Source: Rahnella rivi
Lineage (GTDB): Bacteria > Pseudomonadota > Gammaproteobacteria > Enterobacterales > Enterobacteriaceae
Direction of reading: 5' to 3'
Assembly (NCBI RefSeq): GCF_019049655.1
Contig: NZ_JAFMOX010000067.1
Span: 434,001 to 498,000, forward strand
Length of the DNA stretch: 64,000 nt
Both the position numbers and the translations under genes were made by a program. A model generated the notes under the pieces. It saw only the letters and a list, made by a program, of their open reading frames with translations, did not search any database and had not been told where the DNA came from. Of the stretch, positions 1-8,109 are shown one piece after another. Within the stretch, counting starts at the first letter, position 1. Every line of letters begins with the position of its first letter.

Positions 1-335
1 CCGACTTCATGCAGCTCAACCACCTGCCCCAGCGCTTCGACGCCGTAATGGGCGGCATTGAGATGCACAAAAGCCGCATGGCCGCGATCGCTGACGTGAA
101 TATCACGGATTGGCGTAGCAATTTTCGCCAGCGCAGGCCAGATGCCCACGCGAGCCAGTTGCTGACAGGTTCCCTGCGCCAGTGCGATCGAGCGGGCATC
201 AAACCCCGGATGCCCGTGGTTTTCCGGCGCAGTGGCTTCCACCAGATGCACCGGCAAACGCCCCTGCGTCAGCGAGGAAATCGCCAGCGCCAATGTGGCA
301 CCGGTCATTCCGCCGCCAACAATTACGATGCTCAT
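1..335 (-). CDS. ubiH: 2-octaprenyl-6-methoxyphenol hydroxylase UbiH, N-terminal part
   Basis: This is the first 111 codons of a flavin monooxygenase; the gene runs off the left edge. The protein opens MSIVIVGGGMTGATLA, a beta strand followed by the glycine-rich FAD-binding turn (GGGMTG), as in UbiH, which hydroxylates the ubiquinone ring. The ATG lies one base after the pepP stop codon, so the two are translated from one message, matching the E. coli ygfB-pepP-ubiH order. Because only the FAD-binding N-terminus is visible, the choice of UbiH over its paralogue UbiI rests mainly on that order. Confidence 0.88.
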   Translation of the reverse strand, partial: MSIVIVGGGMTGATLALAISSLTQGRLPVHLVEATAPENHGHPGFDARSIALAQGTCQQLARVGIWPALAKIATPIRDIHVSDRGHAAFVHLNAAHYGVEALGQVVELHEV

Positions 336-336
336 A

Positions 337-1653
337 TTATTTCTGTGCCGCCGCCATTAATGCTTCAATATCATCGGCTTCTTTCACTACATCGCCGGTC
401 AGGATTTCAATGCCGGTGGCGGTGATCAGAATGTCGTCTTCAATGCGGATACCGATGCCGCGGTACGCTTCCGGTACGTCAGCATCCGGCGCGATATACA
501 GCCCCGGTTCAACGGTCAGCACCATGCCCGGTTCCAGCGTACGGCTGCGGTCAACAGAGCCGTAGTGGCCGACGTCATGAACGTCCAGCCCCAGCCAGTG
601 AGATAAACCGTGCATGAAGAACTGGCGATGTGCCTGCTCGGCGAATAGCGTCTCAACGTCGCCTTTCATTACGCCGAGTTTGACCAAACCTTCAATCATC
701 ACGCGAACAGCGGCTTCGGTGGCGGCCTGAATACTGCTGCCGGGTCCTAACACGTCGAGCGCTTTGTATTCAGATGCCAGCACAATGTCGTAGATTTGGC
801 GCTGTGCTTTGCTGAACTTGCCGTTTACCGGGAAGGTGCGGGTGATGTCACCTGCGTAGCCTTTGTACTCACAACCGGCGTCGATCAGCACTAAATCGCC
901 GTCGCGCAGTTCGCATTCGTTTTCGGTGTAATGCAGGATGCAGGCGTTTTCGCCGCCGCCTACGATGGTGTTGTAGGAAGGATAACGCGCACCGTGACGG
1001 GTAAACTCGTGATGAATTTCGCCTTCAAGCTGGTATTCAAACATGCCAGGGCGACATTTTTCCATCGCACGGGTATGAGCCAGGGCGGTGATCTGCCCTG
1101 CGCGGCGCATCACGCTGATTTCTTCAACAGACTTGAACAAACGCATGTCATGCACCCACGGACGCCAGTCAGTGACGGTGGCCGGTGCAGACAAGTTCTG
1201 ACGGAAGCCTTTGCGCAGTTTTTCCATGGCACGGTTAACGATTTCATCGGCATAAGCGTAATCGCCCTGCGCGTGGTAAACCACATCGAGGCCGTTGAGC
1301 AGCAGATGCAACTGGTCATTGATATCATCAAAAGGCAGCGCTTTGGTGACACCAAGCTTCGCCGGTGCAGCATCCTGCCCCAGACGGCGCCCGAACCAGA
1401 TTTCAGCAGTGAGATCGCGCACGCGGTTGAACAGCACGCTGTGGTTATGATTTTCATCACTTTTGACCAGAATCAGTACCGCTTCCGGCTCGTTGAAACC
1501 GGTGAAATACCAGAAATCACTGCTCTGACGATACGGGTATTCACTGTCAGCACTGCGCGGTGCTTCGGGGGCGGAAAAAATCACTGCTGCGCTGCCCGGA
1601 GCCATCCTTGCTAAAAGCGCCTGACGACGATTCTCAAATTCTTGCTGAGTCAT
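337..1653 (-). CDS. pepP: Xaa-Pro aminopeptidase P
   Basis: The 438-residue protein is a cytoplasmic metallopeptidase that removes N-terminal residues preceding proline. It has the family layout: an N-terminal aminopeptidase-P domain (about 1-170) and a C-terminal pita-bread metallopeptidase domain. The expected two-metal ligands are all visible: D258 and D269 (in IDAG and GDITRTF), H352 (HGLSHWLG), E382 (VEPGLY) and E405 (RIEDD). The length matches the E. coli enzyme (441 residues). It sits between ygfB (58 bases upstream) and ubiH (1 base downstream), a conserved operon. Confidence 0.97.
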   Translation of the reverse strand: MTQQEFENRRQALLARMAPGSAAVIFSAPEAPRSADSEYPYRQSSDFWYFTGFNEPEAVLILVKSDENHNHSVLFNRVRDLTAEIWFGRRLGQDAAPAKLGVTKALPFDDINDQLHLLLNGLDVVYHAQGDYAYADEIVNRAMEKLRKGFRQNLSAPATVTDWRPWVHDMRLFKSVEEISVMRRAGQITALAHTRAMEKCRPGMFEYQLEGEIHHEFTRHGARYPSYNTIVGGGENACILHYTENECELRDGDLVLIDAGCEYKGYAGDITRTFPVNGKFSKAQRQIYDIVLASEYKALDVLGPGSSIQAATEAAVRVMIEGLVKLGVMKGDVETLFAEQAHRQFFMHGLSHWLGLDVHDVGHYGSVDRSRTLEPGMVLTVEPGLYIAPDADVPEAYRGIGIRIEDDILITATGIEILTGDVVKEADDIEALMAAAQK

Positions 1654-1711
1654 CTCACCTGCTCTCCTGAAATCGTTTTAATGTGTTGTTATGAAACAAT
1701 TCATGAAAAAC

Positions 1712-2284
1712 TTAATGCAATGTACGCGGACTTTCCGGGGCGGTCGGCAGGCTGTGGCCAAATTCGCCAAAGCACAGAATGGCCGCCACGCGGACGTATT
1801 CCACGACTTCTTCTAAAGACTGCGCCAATTGCTCCTGATCTTCATCTTCGTCGTAACCTAATTGCGCGATGCTGCGCAAATCGTCGATGGCTTCACCGAC
1901 TTCGCCTTTCACTTTGGCGAGTTTAGGTTGCATCATGCCCAGGCCAAGCAGGAAATGGTTGACCCAGCCGGCCAGCGCATCCGCGCGTTCGAAGATGCTT
2001 TTTTCATCGTCAGGCATCATGATTTTGAATTCGAAACTGTCGTCTTCCAGCGTATCAGACGTCACTTTACGCAATTGCTGCAGCAAATCGGCCAGCGTAT
2101 GTGGGAAGGCCATGCCTTCGTTGGTAAGATCATGCACCAGAGTCAACCAGCTACCGTCGCGGTTGCCACCGCACAGTAAACCACTGATCAGCCCGTGCAT
2201 TTCTGCCGCTGTTAAAGCAACCGATTGTTGTTTCAGGTTTTGATCCAACGAATCGTAAGTAGGGTAAGTATTCTCAATAGACAT
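1712..2284 (-). CDS. ygfB: UPF0149 family protein YgfB
   Basis: This is a 190-residue acidic, largely helical protein of the UPF0149/YecA-like family. Typical family stretches include AEMHGLISGLLCGG near the N-terminus and DALAGWVNHFLLGLG in the middle. The start is taken at MSIENTYP, the family's usual beginning; an in-frame ATG two codons earlier is possible. It heads the ygfB-pepP-ubiH operon and is divergent from zapA. In Pseudomonas a YgfB homologue affects beta-lactamase regulation, but no function can be read from this sequence. Confidence 0.94.
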   Translation of the reverse strand: MSIENTYPTYDSLDQNLKQQSVALTAAEMHGLISGLLCGGNRDGSWLTLVHDLTNEGMAFPHTLADLLQQLRKVTSDTLEDDSFEFKIMMPDDEKSIFERADALAGWVNHFLLGLGMMQPKLAKVKGEVGEAIDDLRSIAQLGYDEDEDQEQLAQSLEEVVEYVRVAAILCFGEFGHSLPTAPESPRTLH

Positions 2285-2537
2285 GCGCATTCGCCATCGT
2301 TGGCTGGATAAGTTCGTGTTATGCTACCACCAAGGTCTGTCGTAGTACCAGATTAGCAGCCTGTGATTGGGCGTACTAAGGTATGAATGACCTGCTCTGA
2401 ACAATCGGGCAGCAGTCAGCCAGCCATGGGGTTGTAACCTGGTATTGAGATAGTTATAGTGGCGCCCGCTTCCAACATCCTGCGCCAGGTCGTAGTGGTC
2501 ACGTTGGGGCGGACGAATAAATTAGCAGGAAGGTGGC

Positions 2538-2867
2538 ATGTCTGCACAACCGGTAGATATTCAAATTTTTGGTCGCTCTTTACGAGTGAATTGTCCGCCA
2601 GAACAACAGGAAGCACTGAATCTGGCAGCTGAAGATCTTAATCAGCGGTTGCAAGATCTGAAAGTTCGCACTAGAGTCACCAATACAGAGCAACTGGTTT
2701 TCATCGCGGCATTGAACGTATGTCACGAACTTGCTCAGGAAAGGTTGAAAACTCGCGATTACGCATCCAATATGGAACAACGTATCCGGATGCTGCAACA
2801 AACCATCGAGCAGGCACTGCTCGAACAAGGCCGGATCTCTGAACGTGAAGGGGCGCCTTTCGAATAA
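2538..2867 (+). CDS. zapA: Cell division protein ZapA
   Basis: At 109 residues this is the same length as E. coli ZapA, the FtsZ-ring-associated protein that bundles FtsZ filaments at midcell. The N-terminal half (MSAQPVDIQIFGRSLRVNCP) is the small globular FtsZ-binding head. Residues from about 70 onward form the long dimerisation coiled coil (NMEQRIRMLQQTIEQALLEQ). A strong AGGAAGG ribosome site precedes the ATG. The 6S RNA gene follows 47 bases downstream and then fau, a conserved co-oriented trio. Confidence 0.97.
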   Translation: MSAQPVDIQIFGRSLRVNCPPEQQEALNLAAEDLNQRLQDLKVRTRVTNTEQLVFIAALNVCHELAQERLKTRDYASNMEQRIRMLQQTIEQALLEQGRISEREGAPFE

Positions 2868-2914
2868 CACGCGTTGCTGACTGACTGGTCACAGGTCGTC
2901 AGAAACGGTAAAAA

Positions 2915-3098
2915 ATTTCTCTGAGATGTTCGCCAGCGGGCCCGTCCCCTGAGCCGATAATTAGTACCAACAGAATGTGATGATCCGTAATCGGTGCGCA
3001 TGCTCGGTCCGTCCGAGAAGCCTAAAGATTGCGACAGCACGTTCACCTTGAACCATGGGTTCAAGGGTTACAGCCTGCGACGGCATCTCGGAGATTCC
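2915..3098 (+). ncRNA. ssrS: 6S RNA
   Basis: The 184-base stretch starts with ATTTCTCTGAGATGTTCGC and ends with CATCTCGGAGATTCC. These pair as the closing stem of 6S RNA, which mimics an open promoter and sequesters sigma-70 RNA polymerase in stationary phase. Conserved internal blocks include GAGCCGATAA, GCATGCTCGGTCCGTCCGAG and CACCTTGAACC followed by GGGTTCAAGGG. Both the length and the position between zapA and fau are identical to E. coli. The 3' boundary is set by that homology. Confidence 0.96.
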
Positions 3099-3136
3099 CC
3101 TTTCTTTCGGTACATCCCATCCTGGTCAATGTATCT

Positions 3137-3733
3137 ATGTCGCACACACCCCAGTACGCTTCAGCAAGACAACACCTTCGCACCGAAATACGCCAACGCA
3201 GAAAAAACCTGACACCCGGGCAGCAAGCTGATTTCGCCCTTCAGGCGGCAGAACGTATCGTTTCGCATCCCAAAATTCAGGCAGCTAAAACAGTATCTGT
3301 GTTTCTGTCTTTTGACGGTGAGCTGGATACCGCCCCGTTGATTGCGCGTTTATGGCAGGAAGGCAAACAACTTTGCCTGCCGGTTCTGCATCCGTTTTCG
3401 CCTCATCATTTATTGTTTCTGCGCTATGCGCCGGATACACCGCTGGTTCGCAATCGTCTGAAGATCCTCGAACCAGGTCTGGATGTCACGCAGGTGATTC
3501 CACTCTCACGACTGGATATTATCCTGACGCCGCTGGTTGCGTTCGATAATCACGGGCAGCGCCTTGGTATGGGCGGAGGTTTTTATGACCGCACGCTGGA
3601 GCACTGGGAGGATGGCGGGCCTTATCCGATAGGGTTAGCGCATGACTGTCAGCAGGTCGATGCATTGCCAGCCGAGCACTGGGACGTACCTTTGCCGGAA
3701 GTCATTACCCCCGGAAAAATGTGGACGTGGTGA
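3137..3733 (+). CDS. fau: 5-formyltetrahydrofolate cyclo-ligase
   Basis: This 198-residue enzyme converts 5-formyl-THF to 5,10-methenyl-THF with ATP. The hallmark is the C-terminal loop GMGGGFYDRT (residues 144-153), preceded by TPLVAFD. The basic N-terminus (RQHLRTEIRQRRKNLTP) is also family-typical. The start is placed at MSHTPQ because the longer reading frame would run back through 6S RNA. It lies 38 bases after ssrS and is probably processed from the same transcript, as in E. coli. Confidence 0.93.
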   Translation: MSHTPQYASARQHLRTEIRQRRKNLTPGQQADFALQAAERIVSHPKIQAAKTVSVFLSFDGELDTAPLIARLWQEGKQLCLPVLHPFSPHHLLFLRYAPDTPLVRNRLKILEPGLDVTQVIPLSRLDIILTPLVAFDNHGQRLGMGGGFYDRTLEHWEDGGPYPIGLAHDCQQVDALPAEHWDVPLPEVITPGKMWTW

Positions 3734-3869
3734 AACCCGTCACGGATCCTGATGCCTGCACATGACAGCGTACAAGCCCCATCAGTATGTTGTAACTAAG
3801 CCTCTAAAAAACCAGCACCAAGACACAAAACCAAATTAACTCATTGAAATTTCTGTTATTTTTCATTTA

Positions 3870-3883
3870 TACATAGCGTTACA
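3870..3883 (+). promoter_or_regulatory. RstA-like box upstream of asr
   Basis: TACATAGCGTTACA differs at one position from the RstA consensus TACATNTNGTTACA known from the E. coli asr promoter. It lies about 43 bases upstream of a plausible -10 (TACTAT, 3926-3931) and 108 bases before the asr start codon. This suggests acid-responsive activation by RstBA is conserved. Confidence 0.6.
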
Positions 3884-3925
3884 CGCCGAAACCATTCACT
3901 CACGGACAACCTGAGCCGACACGCA

Positions 3926-3931
3926 TACTAT
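3926..3931 (+). promoter_or_regulatory. Probable -10 element of asr
   Basis: TACTAT is 5/6 to the sigma-70 -10 hexamer and lies in the 257-base gap before asr, downstream of the RstA-like box. No strong -35 is apparent, as expected for an activator-dependent promoter. Confidence 0.4.
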
Positions 3932-3990
3932 TCTCTCATCGGCCCCGCAGTGGGGTAGACACACAAACCAAAATTCTTGAGGAATAAACG

Positions 3991-4404
3991 ATGAAAAAAG
4001 TATTAGCTCTGGTTGTAGCCGCTGCAATGGGCCTGTCTTCTGTCGCTTTCGCTGCTGAAACTACAGCAACTCCGGCGCCTGCTGCGACCACAACAACGGC
4101 AGCTCCGGCTCATGCCACCAAGCATAAAGCCCACAAGAAACCTGTTCAGAAAGCTCAGGCAGCCAAGAAACACAAAAAAGCAGCCAAAAAAGCGCCAGTG
4201 GCTCAGAAAGCACAAGCAGCAAAAAAACACGTGAAGCATGCTAAGAAAGCAGCTCCGGTTGCACAGAAAGCCCAGGCTGCCAAGAAACACGTGAAACACG
4301 CTAAGAAAGCGGCTCCGGTTGCTCAGAAAGCCCAGGCTGCCAAGAAACACGTGAAACATGCTAAGAAAGCTGCTCCGGCTGCAAAAGCAACACCAGCAGC
4401 ATAA
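3991..4404 (+). CDS. asr: Acid shock protein Asr precursor
   Basis: This is a 137-residue, extremely basic Ala/Lys-rich periplasmic protein. A signal peptide ends near residue 21 (VAFA/AETT). The mature chain is low complexity, with an Ala-Pro-Thr segment followed by repeated AQAAKKH...AKKA units. Asr is induced by acid and supports acid survival, probably as a periplasmic proton or anion-binding polycation; that mechanism is family knowledge. E. coli Asr is about 102 residues, and the extra length here comes from repeat expansion. A clear AGGA ribosome site precedes the ATG, and a strong terminator follows. The locus differs from E. coli, where asr is not next to serA. Confidence 0.93.
   Translation: MKKVLALVVAAAMGLSSVAFAAETTATPAPAATTTTAAPAHATKHKAHKKPVQKAQAAKKHKKAAKKAPVAQKAQAAKKHVKHAKKAAPVAQKAQAAKKHVKHAKKAAPVAQKAQAAKKHVKHAKKAAPAAKATPAA
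4198..4377 (+). repeat. Three tandem 60-bp repeats inside asr
   Basis: Three consecutive 60-base units (4198-4257, 4258-4317, 4318-4377) each encode a 20-residue block starting VAQKAQAAKKH and ending KHAKKAAP. The three translations agree at nearly every residue. Units 2 and 3 are also almost identical at the DNA level, while unit 1 carries several synonymous changes. A degenerate partial unit (VQKAQAAKKHKK) precedes them. The pattern suggests recent duplication of the last unit. Confidence 0.9.
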
Positions 4405-4464
4405 GAAGTAAACCAGAAGTCTTTGTGAACGCATCTGCTCACATTTATCAAGACTGAATAATTT

Positions 4465-4491
4465 AACACCCGGTTCGCCGGGTGTTTTTTT
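4465..4491 (+). terminator. Rho-independent terminator of asr
   Basis: The stem AACACCCGG/CCGGGTGTT with a small loop is followed by seven T's. It lies between asr and the following micro-ORF. Confidence 0.9.
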
Positions 4492-4520
4492 CTCCAGTGT
4501 CTATCCGGAGGTACTGACAG

Positions 4521-4604
4521 ATGATGCTGCGCCGCTACCTGTTCGAAATCACCTTTTCATCCATGATCCTCTGCGGATTGATCACCCTCTCCTTTTACTT
4601 CTGA
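4521..4604 (+). CDS. ydgU: Small membrane protein, YdgU-like (27 residues)
   Basis: This is a 27-codon ORF, MMLRRYLFEI followed by a hydrophobic segment TFSSMILCGLITLSFYF and a stop. A GGAGG ribosome site ends 9 bases before the ATG. The layout is that of E. coli YdgU, a 27-residue single-span small protein also encoded directly downstream of asr: basic N-terminus, a YxFE motif, and an ILCxLIT core near the C-terminus. It follows the asr terminator, so expression may depend on read-through or its own promoter. The function is unknown. Homology is judged by eye from a short sequence plus synteny. Confidence 0.72.
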   Translation: MMLRRYLFEITFSSMILCGLITLSFYF

Positions 4605-4661
4605 AACATGAAGCGCCTTCCAGGACGCTTAAAAACCTGACATTCCACTTTATGCAGACAC

Positions 4662-4686
4662 AAAAAAACCGCCTTTCGGCGGCTTT
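4662..4686 (-). terminator. Rho-independent terminator of serA
   Basis: Read on the minus strand, GCCGCC-GAAA-GGCGG is followed by seven T's, 20 bases after the serA stop. Confidence 0.88.
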
Positions 4687-4706
4687 GTCATTTATGGCTG
4701 ATACGA

Positions 4707-5945
4707 TCAGTAAAGCAAACGGGCACGAATGGTTCCCGGGATCGCTTTCATCAGCTGTAACGCGGTAGTCAGCGTCGCGATATCTGTTTCCGCATCGATA
4801 ACCACATAACCAATTTCCGGGCTGGTCTGCAGATACTGCGCGGCGATGTTGATGCCCTGCTCCGCAAAAATCTGGTTGATGCTGGTCAGCACGCCCGGAC
4901 GGTTTTCGTGGATATGCAACAGACGGCTGGCTTTCTCAGTGTGTGCTGGCAAAGAGGCTTCCGGGAAGTTAACCGCTGACAGTGTTGAACCGTTGTCAGA
5001 GTATTTCGCCAGTTTGCCTGCCACTTCGAGGCCGATACCTTCCTGCGCTTCCATGGTCGAACCGCCAATGTGCGGCGTCAGCAGCACGTTGTCGAATTCA
5101 CACAGCGGAGAATTGAAAGGATCGCTGTTGGTCGCTGGCTCTTCCGGGAAGACGTCGATCGCCGCACCGGAAAGATGTTTGCTGCGCAGTGCATTGCACA
5201 GAGCAGGAATGTCGATGACCGTGCCGCGCGAGGCGTTGATCAGCAGCGCGCCCGGCTTCATCTGCGCCAGCTGCACTTCAGAAATCATGTCTTTTGTCCC
5301 GGCGGTTTCGGGCACATGCAGCGTCACGACGTCGCTGGTATTAAGCAGTTCCTGCAACGAAGCAATTGGCTGCGCATTACCCAACGGCAATTTGCTTTCG
5401 ATGTCGTAGTAGAACACGCGCATCCCGAGGCTTTCTGCCAGGATGCCCAGCTGCGTACCGATATGGCCGTAACCAATGATACCCAGACGTTTGCCACGTG
5501 CTTCAAATGAACCGACGGCCAGCTTGTTCCAGATACCACGGTGCGCTTTCGCATTCGCTTCAGGAATACCGCGCATCATCAGCAACATTTCACCCAGCAC
5601 CATTTCGGCTACTGAGCGGGTGTTAGAAAACGGTGCGTTGAACACCGGAACACCGCGACGCGTGGCGGCTTTCAGATCAACCTGATTGGTCCCGATACAG
5701 AAACACCCAACAGCCACCAGTTTTTCTGCTGCCTGGAACACTTCTTCGGTCAGCTGAGTACGCGATCGGAGTCCAACAAAGTGCGCATCACGAATCGACT
5801 CTTTCAGCGATTCAGTATCTAAAGCACCTTTGTGAAATTCAATATTGGTGTAACCCGCGGCACGGAGTGTATCAACCGCACTTTGGTGGACGCCTTCCAC
5901 TAACAAAAATTTAATCTTGTCTTTCTCAAGTGATACTTTTGCCAT
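4707..5945 (-). CDS. serA: D-3-phosphoglycerate dehydrogenase
   Basis: This 412-residue cytoplasmic enzyme oxidises 3-phosphoglycerate with NAD as the first step of serine synthesis. The Rossmann motif GYGHIG lies near residues 158-163, the substrate-binding arginine is in INASRGTVID, and the catalytic acid/histidine pair is in DVFPEEP and LTPHIGGST. The C-terminal ACT domain (HENRPGVLTSINQIF) binds serine for feedback inhibition. The length is close to E. coli SerA (410). The upstream gap holds a CRP-like site. Confidence 0.98.
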   Translation of the reverse strand: MAKVSLEKDKIKFLLVEGVHQSAVDTLRAAGYTNIEFHKGALDTESLKESIRDAHFVGLRSRTQLTEEVFQAAEKLVAVGCFCIGTNQVDLKAATRRGVPVFNAPFSNTRSVAEMVLGEMLLMMRGIPEANAKAHRGIWNKLAVGSFEARGKRLGIIGYGHIGTQLGILAESLGMRVFYYDIESKLPLGNAQPIASLQELLNTSDVVTLHVPETAGTKDMISEVQLAQMKPGALLINASRGTVIDIPALCNALRSKHLSGAAIDVFPEEPATNSDPFNSPLCEFDNVLLTPHIGGSTMEAQEGIGLEVAGKLAKYSDNGSTLSAVNFPEASLPAHTEKASRLLHIHENRPGVLTSINQIFAEQGINIAAQYLQTSPEIGYVVIDAETDIATLTTALQLMKAIPGTIRARLLY

Positions 5946-6141
5946 TTCCCGACCCTATATTTTCTGGCTGAATTCGAACTGCGAGGTGATTGCTCACAGC
6001 CAACATAACAAAAAATCCGCCATCATCAATACAAACGATTGCCTGCCAGGCAGCAGAAGGCTCACCGTGCCTGTTGGTTTTTAGCATTTCATGCTGGTTA
6101 GATTTTACAGCGCCAGACGTTCAGGAGGAGAAATACTGAAA

Positions 6142-6157
6142 TGTGACATAAGTCACC
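6142..6157. promoter_or_regulatory. CRP-like site upstream of serA
   Basis: TGTGACATAAGTCACC is TGTGA-N6-TCACC, one mismatch from the CRP core, inside an A/T-rich flank (GAAA on the left, AAATTA on the right). It is about 200 bases upstream of serA. E. coli serA is known to be modulated by CRP and Lrp, so a role there is plausible. Confidence 0.55.
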
Positions 6158-6247
6158 AAATTAAAGCCTTTGAAGAAAAGATGATTCAACCAGAAAATTA
6201 TCATCTTCATAACATTGCGTTATGACAGCGGGATGACAAGGCGGAGG

Positions 6248-6274
6248 CTGGCTGCTTTGAGCTAAAGCAGCCAG
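6248..6274 (-). terminator. Hairpin downstream of rpiA
   Basis: The inverted repeat CTGGCTGCTTT / AAAGCAGCCAG with a 5-base loop starts about 20 bases after the rpiA stop. It lacks a clear T tract, so it may protect the mRNA end rather than terminate by itself. Confidence 0.5.
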
Positions 6275-6294
6275 ATCTTCTGCTTATATCGTCA

Positions 6295-6957
6295 TTACTT
6301 CAGTTTAACGGTTTTCACGCCTTCGGAAGTCCCGACCAGCGCCACGTCTGCGCCACGGTTGGCGAACAGGCCAACGGTCACCACACCGGCAATGCTGTTG
6401 ATCTTATTTTCCATCGCGACGGCATCCAGAATGTTCAGGTTATGCACATCGAGGATCACGTTACCGTTATCTGTCAGCACATTCTGACGGTATTCCGGCA
6501 GGCCGCCGAGTTTCACCAGCTCACGCGCAACATAGGAGCGCGCCATCGGGATCACTTCCACCGGCAGCGGGAATTTACCCAGCACATCGACCTGTTTGGA
6601 GGCATCCACAATACAGATGAATTTTTTGGCAATCGCCGCAATGATTTTTTCGCGGGTCAGCGCTGCGCCGCCGCCTTTGATCATTTGCATTGAACCGTTG
6701 ATTTCATCCGCGCCGTCGACATACACATCCAGCGAATCGACTTCGTTACTGTCGAAAACATGGATGCCAAGGCTTTTCAGTTTTGCGGTAGACGCGTCGG
6801 AGCTGGAGACTGCGCCTTCGATCTGGCCTTTGATGGACCCCAGTGCATCAATGAAATGCGCGGCGGTGGATCCGGTACCAACACCGACAATGGTGCCCGG
6901 CGTAACGTAATCCAGTGCGGCCCAGCCGACTGCTTTCTTCAATTCTTCCTGCGTCAT
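6295..6957 (-). CDS. rpiA: Ribose-5-phosphate isomerase A
   Basis: This 220-residue cytoplasmic enzyme interconverts ribose-5-phosphate and ribulose-5-phosphate in the pentose phosphate pathway. Family motifs are GVGTGSTA (phosphate binding, about residues 25-32), DGADEI (catalytic acid region) and KGGGAALTREKI. The start is set at MTQEELKKAV, which aligns with E. coli RpiA (219 residues). The 26 codons of open frame upstream are not family-like. It is divergent from argP, as in E. coli. Confidence 0.97.
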   Translation of the reverse strand: MTQEELKKAVGWAALDYVTPGTIVGVGTGSTAAHFIDALGSIKGQIEGAVSSSDASTAKLKSLGIHVFDSNEVDSLDVYVDGADEINGSMQMIKGGGAALTREKIIAAIAKKFICIVDASKQVDVLGKFPLPVEVIPMARSYVARELVKLGGLPEYRQNVLTDNGNVILDVHNLNILDAVAMENKINSIAGVVTVGLFANRGADVALVGTSEGVKTVKLK

Positions 6958-7184
6958 AATGGCTTCTCTGTCTGATAACCCGAAAGTGGCGTGAATAGTT
7001 CGGTGAAACGAATTGTGCCGGTGATTATAAAGCATGTCCCGGCAGATTGGGCAGCCAAGAGCGTGACCAGCTCACACTTATTAAGTGCAATTGCGCTGCA
7101 AACACCAAGATTTTCCTCACCACAAAAACTGACAAACTGTGGCATAGTGTCCGGATAATATTGAACCCAAGGGACAGAACTCCG

Positions 7185-8087
7185 ATGAAACGCCCGGACT
7201 ATAGAACGTTGCAGGCACTGGACGCGGTCATCCGTGAGCGCGGTTTTGAACGCGCCGCACAGAAGCTTTGCATCACACAATCGGCCGTCTCTCAGCGTAT
7301 TAAGCAACTGGAAAATTTATTCGGCCAACCGCTGCTGGTGCGTACCGTTCCACCCCGCCCGACCGAGCAGGGACAGAAATTACTGGCCTTGCTGCATCAG
7401 GTGGAATTGCTGGAAGAAGAGTGGCTGGGCAGTGACAGCAACAGCGACAGTAATGATACGCCACTGCTGCTTTCGCTGGCGGTCAACGCCGACAGTCTGG
7501 CGACCTGGCTGTTACCGGCGCTGAAATCGGTGCTGGTCGACTCCCCTATCCGCCTGAATTTGCAGGTCGAAGATGAAACACGCACGCAGGAACGTCTGCG
7601 TCGCGGTGAAGTGGTCGGTGCGGTGAGTATTCAGCCACAGCCGCTGCCGAGCTGTCTGGTCGATCAACTGGGCGCGCTGGACTATCTGTTTGTCGGTTCC
7701 AAACCCTTTGCCGATCGCTATTTTCCGAACGGCGTCACCCGCTCCGCCTTGCTGAAAGCGCCTGCGGTGGCGTTTGACCACCTCGACGATATGCATCAGG
7801 CCTTCCTGCAACAGAACTTCGATTTGTCGCCGGGCAGTGTGCCGTGTCATATCGTTAACTCGTCGGAAGCCTTCGTGCAGCTGGCGCGTCAGGGCACGAC
7901 CTGCTGCATGATCCCGCATCTGCAAATCGAGAAAGAACTGGAAAGCGGCGAACTGATCGACCTGACGCCGGGCCTGTTCCAGCGCCGTATGCTTTACTGG
8001 CACCGTTTTGCGCCGGAAAGCCGCATGATGCGTAAAGTCACCGATGCGCTGCTGGCCCACGGGCATCAGGTTCTGCGCCAGGACTGA
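7185..8087 (+). CDS. argP: LysR-type transcriptional regulator ArgP (IciA)
   Basis: The 300-residue LysR-family regulator has a winged HTH near residues 18-40 (ERAAQKLCITQSAVSQRIKQ) and a C-terminal effector-binding domain. ArgP senses arginine and lysine and activates the arginine exporter argO, found two genes away here, among other targets. The start MKRPDYRTLQ matches the family. The upstream 46 codons of open frame are rejected because they precede any ribosome site. It is transcribed away from rpiA. Confidence 0.96.
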   Translation: MKRPDYRTLQALDAVIRERGFERAAQKLCITQSAVSQRIKQLENLFGQPLLVRTVPPRPTEQGQKLLALLHQVELLEEEWLGSDSNSDSNDTPLLLSLAVNADSLATWLLPALKSVLVDSPIRLNLQVEDETRTQERLRRGEVVGAVSIQPQPLPSCLVDQLGALDYLFVGSKPFADRYFPNGVTRSALLKAPAVAFDHLDDMHQAFLQQNFDLSPGSVPCHIVNSSEAFVQLARQGTTCCMIPHLQIEKELESGELIDLTPGLFQRRMLYWHRFAPESRMMRKVTDALLAHGHQVLRQD

Positions 8088-8109
8088 CCTTCCTGCTCAC
8101 CCAAAAATG

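Larger units (their letters stand above)
5946..6294. other. Intergenic region between serA and rpiA
   Basis: This 349-base gap holds the serA promoter region, a CRP-like site (6142-6157), and a hairpin downstream of rpiA (6248-6274). No convincing small ORF was seen: an AGGAGGAG at 6122 precedes only an ATG immediately followed by a stop. Confidence 0.7.

Noticed and set aside
2416..2616. Minus-strand frame in the ygfB-zapA gap
   Set aside because: It overlaps zapA, has no homologue I recognise and no ribosome site.
3029..3136. N-terminal extension of fau through 6S RNA
   Set aside because: It would place coding sequence inside ssrS; the family start is at 3137.
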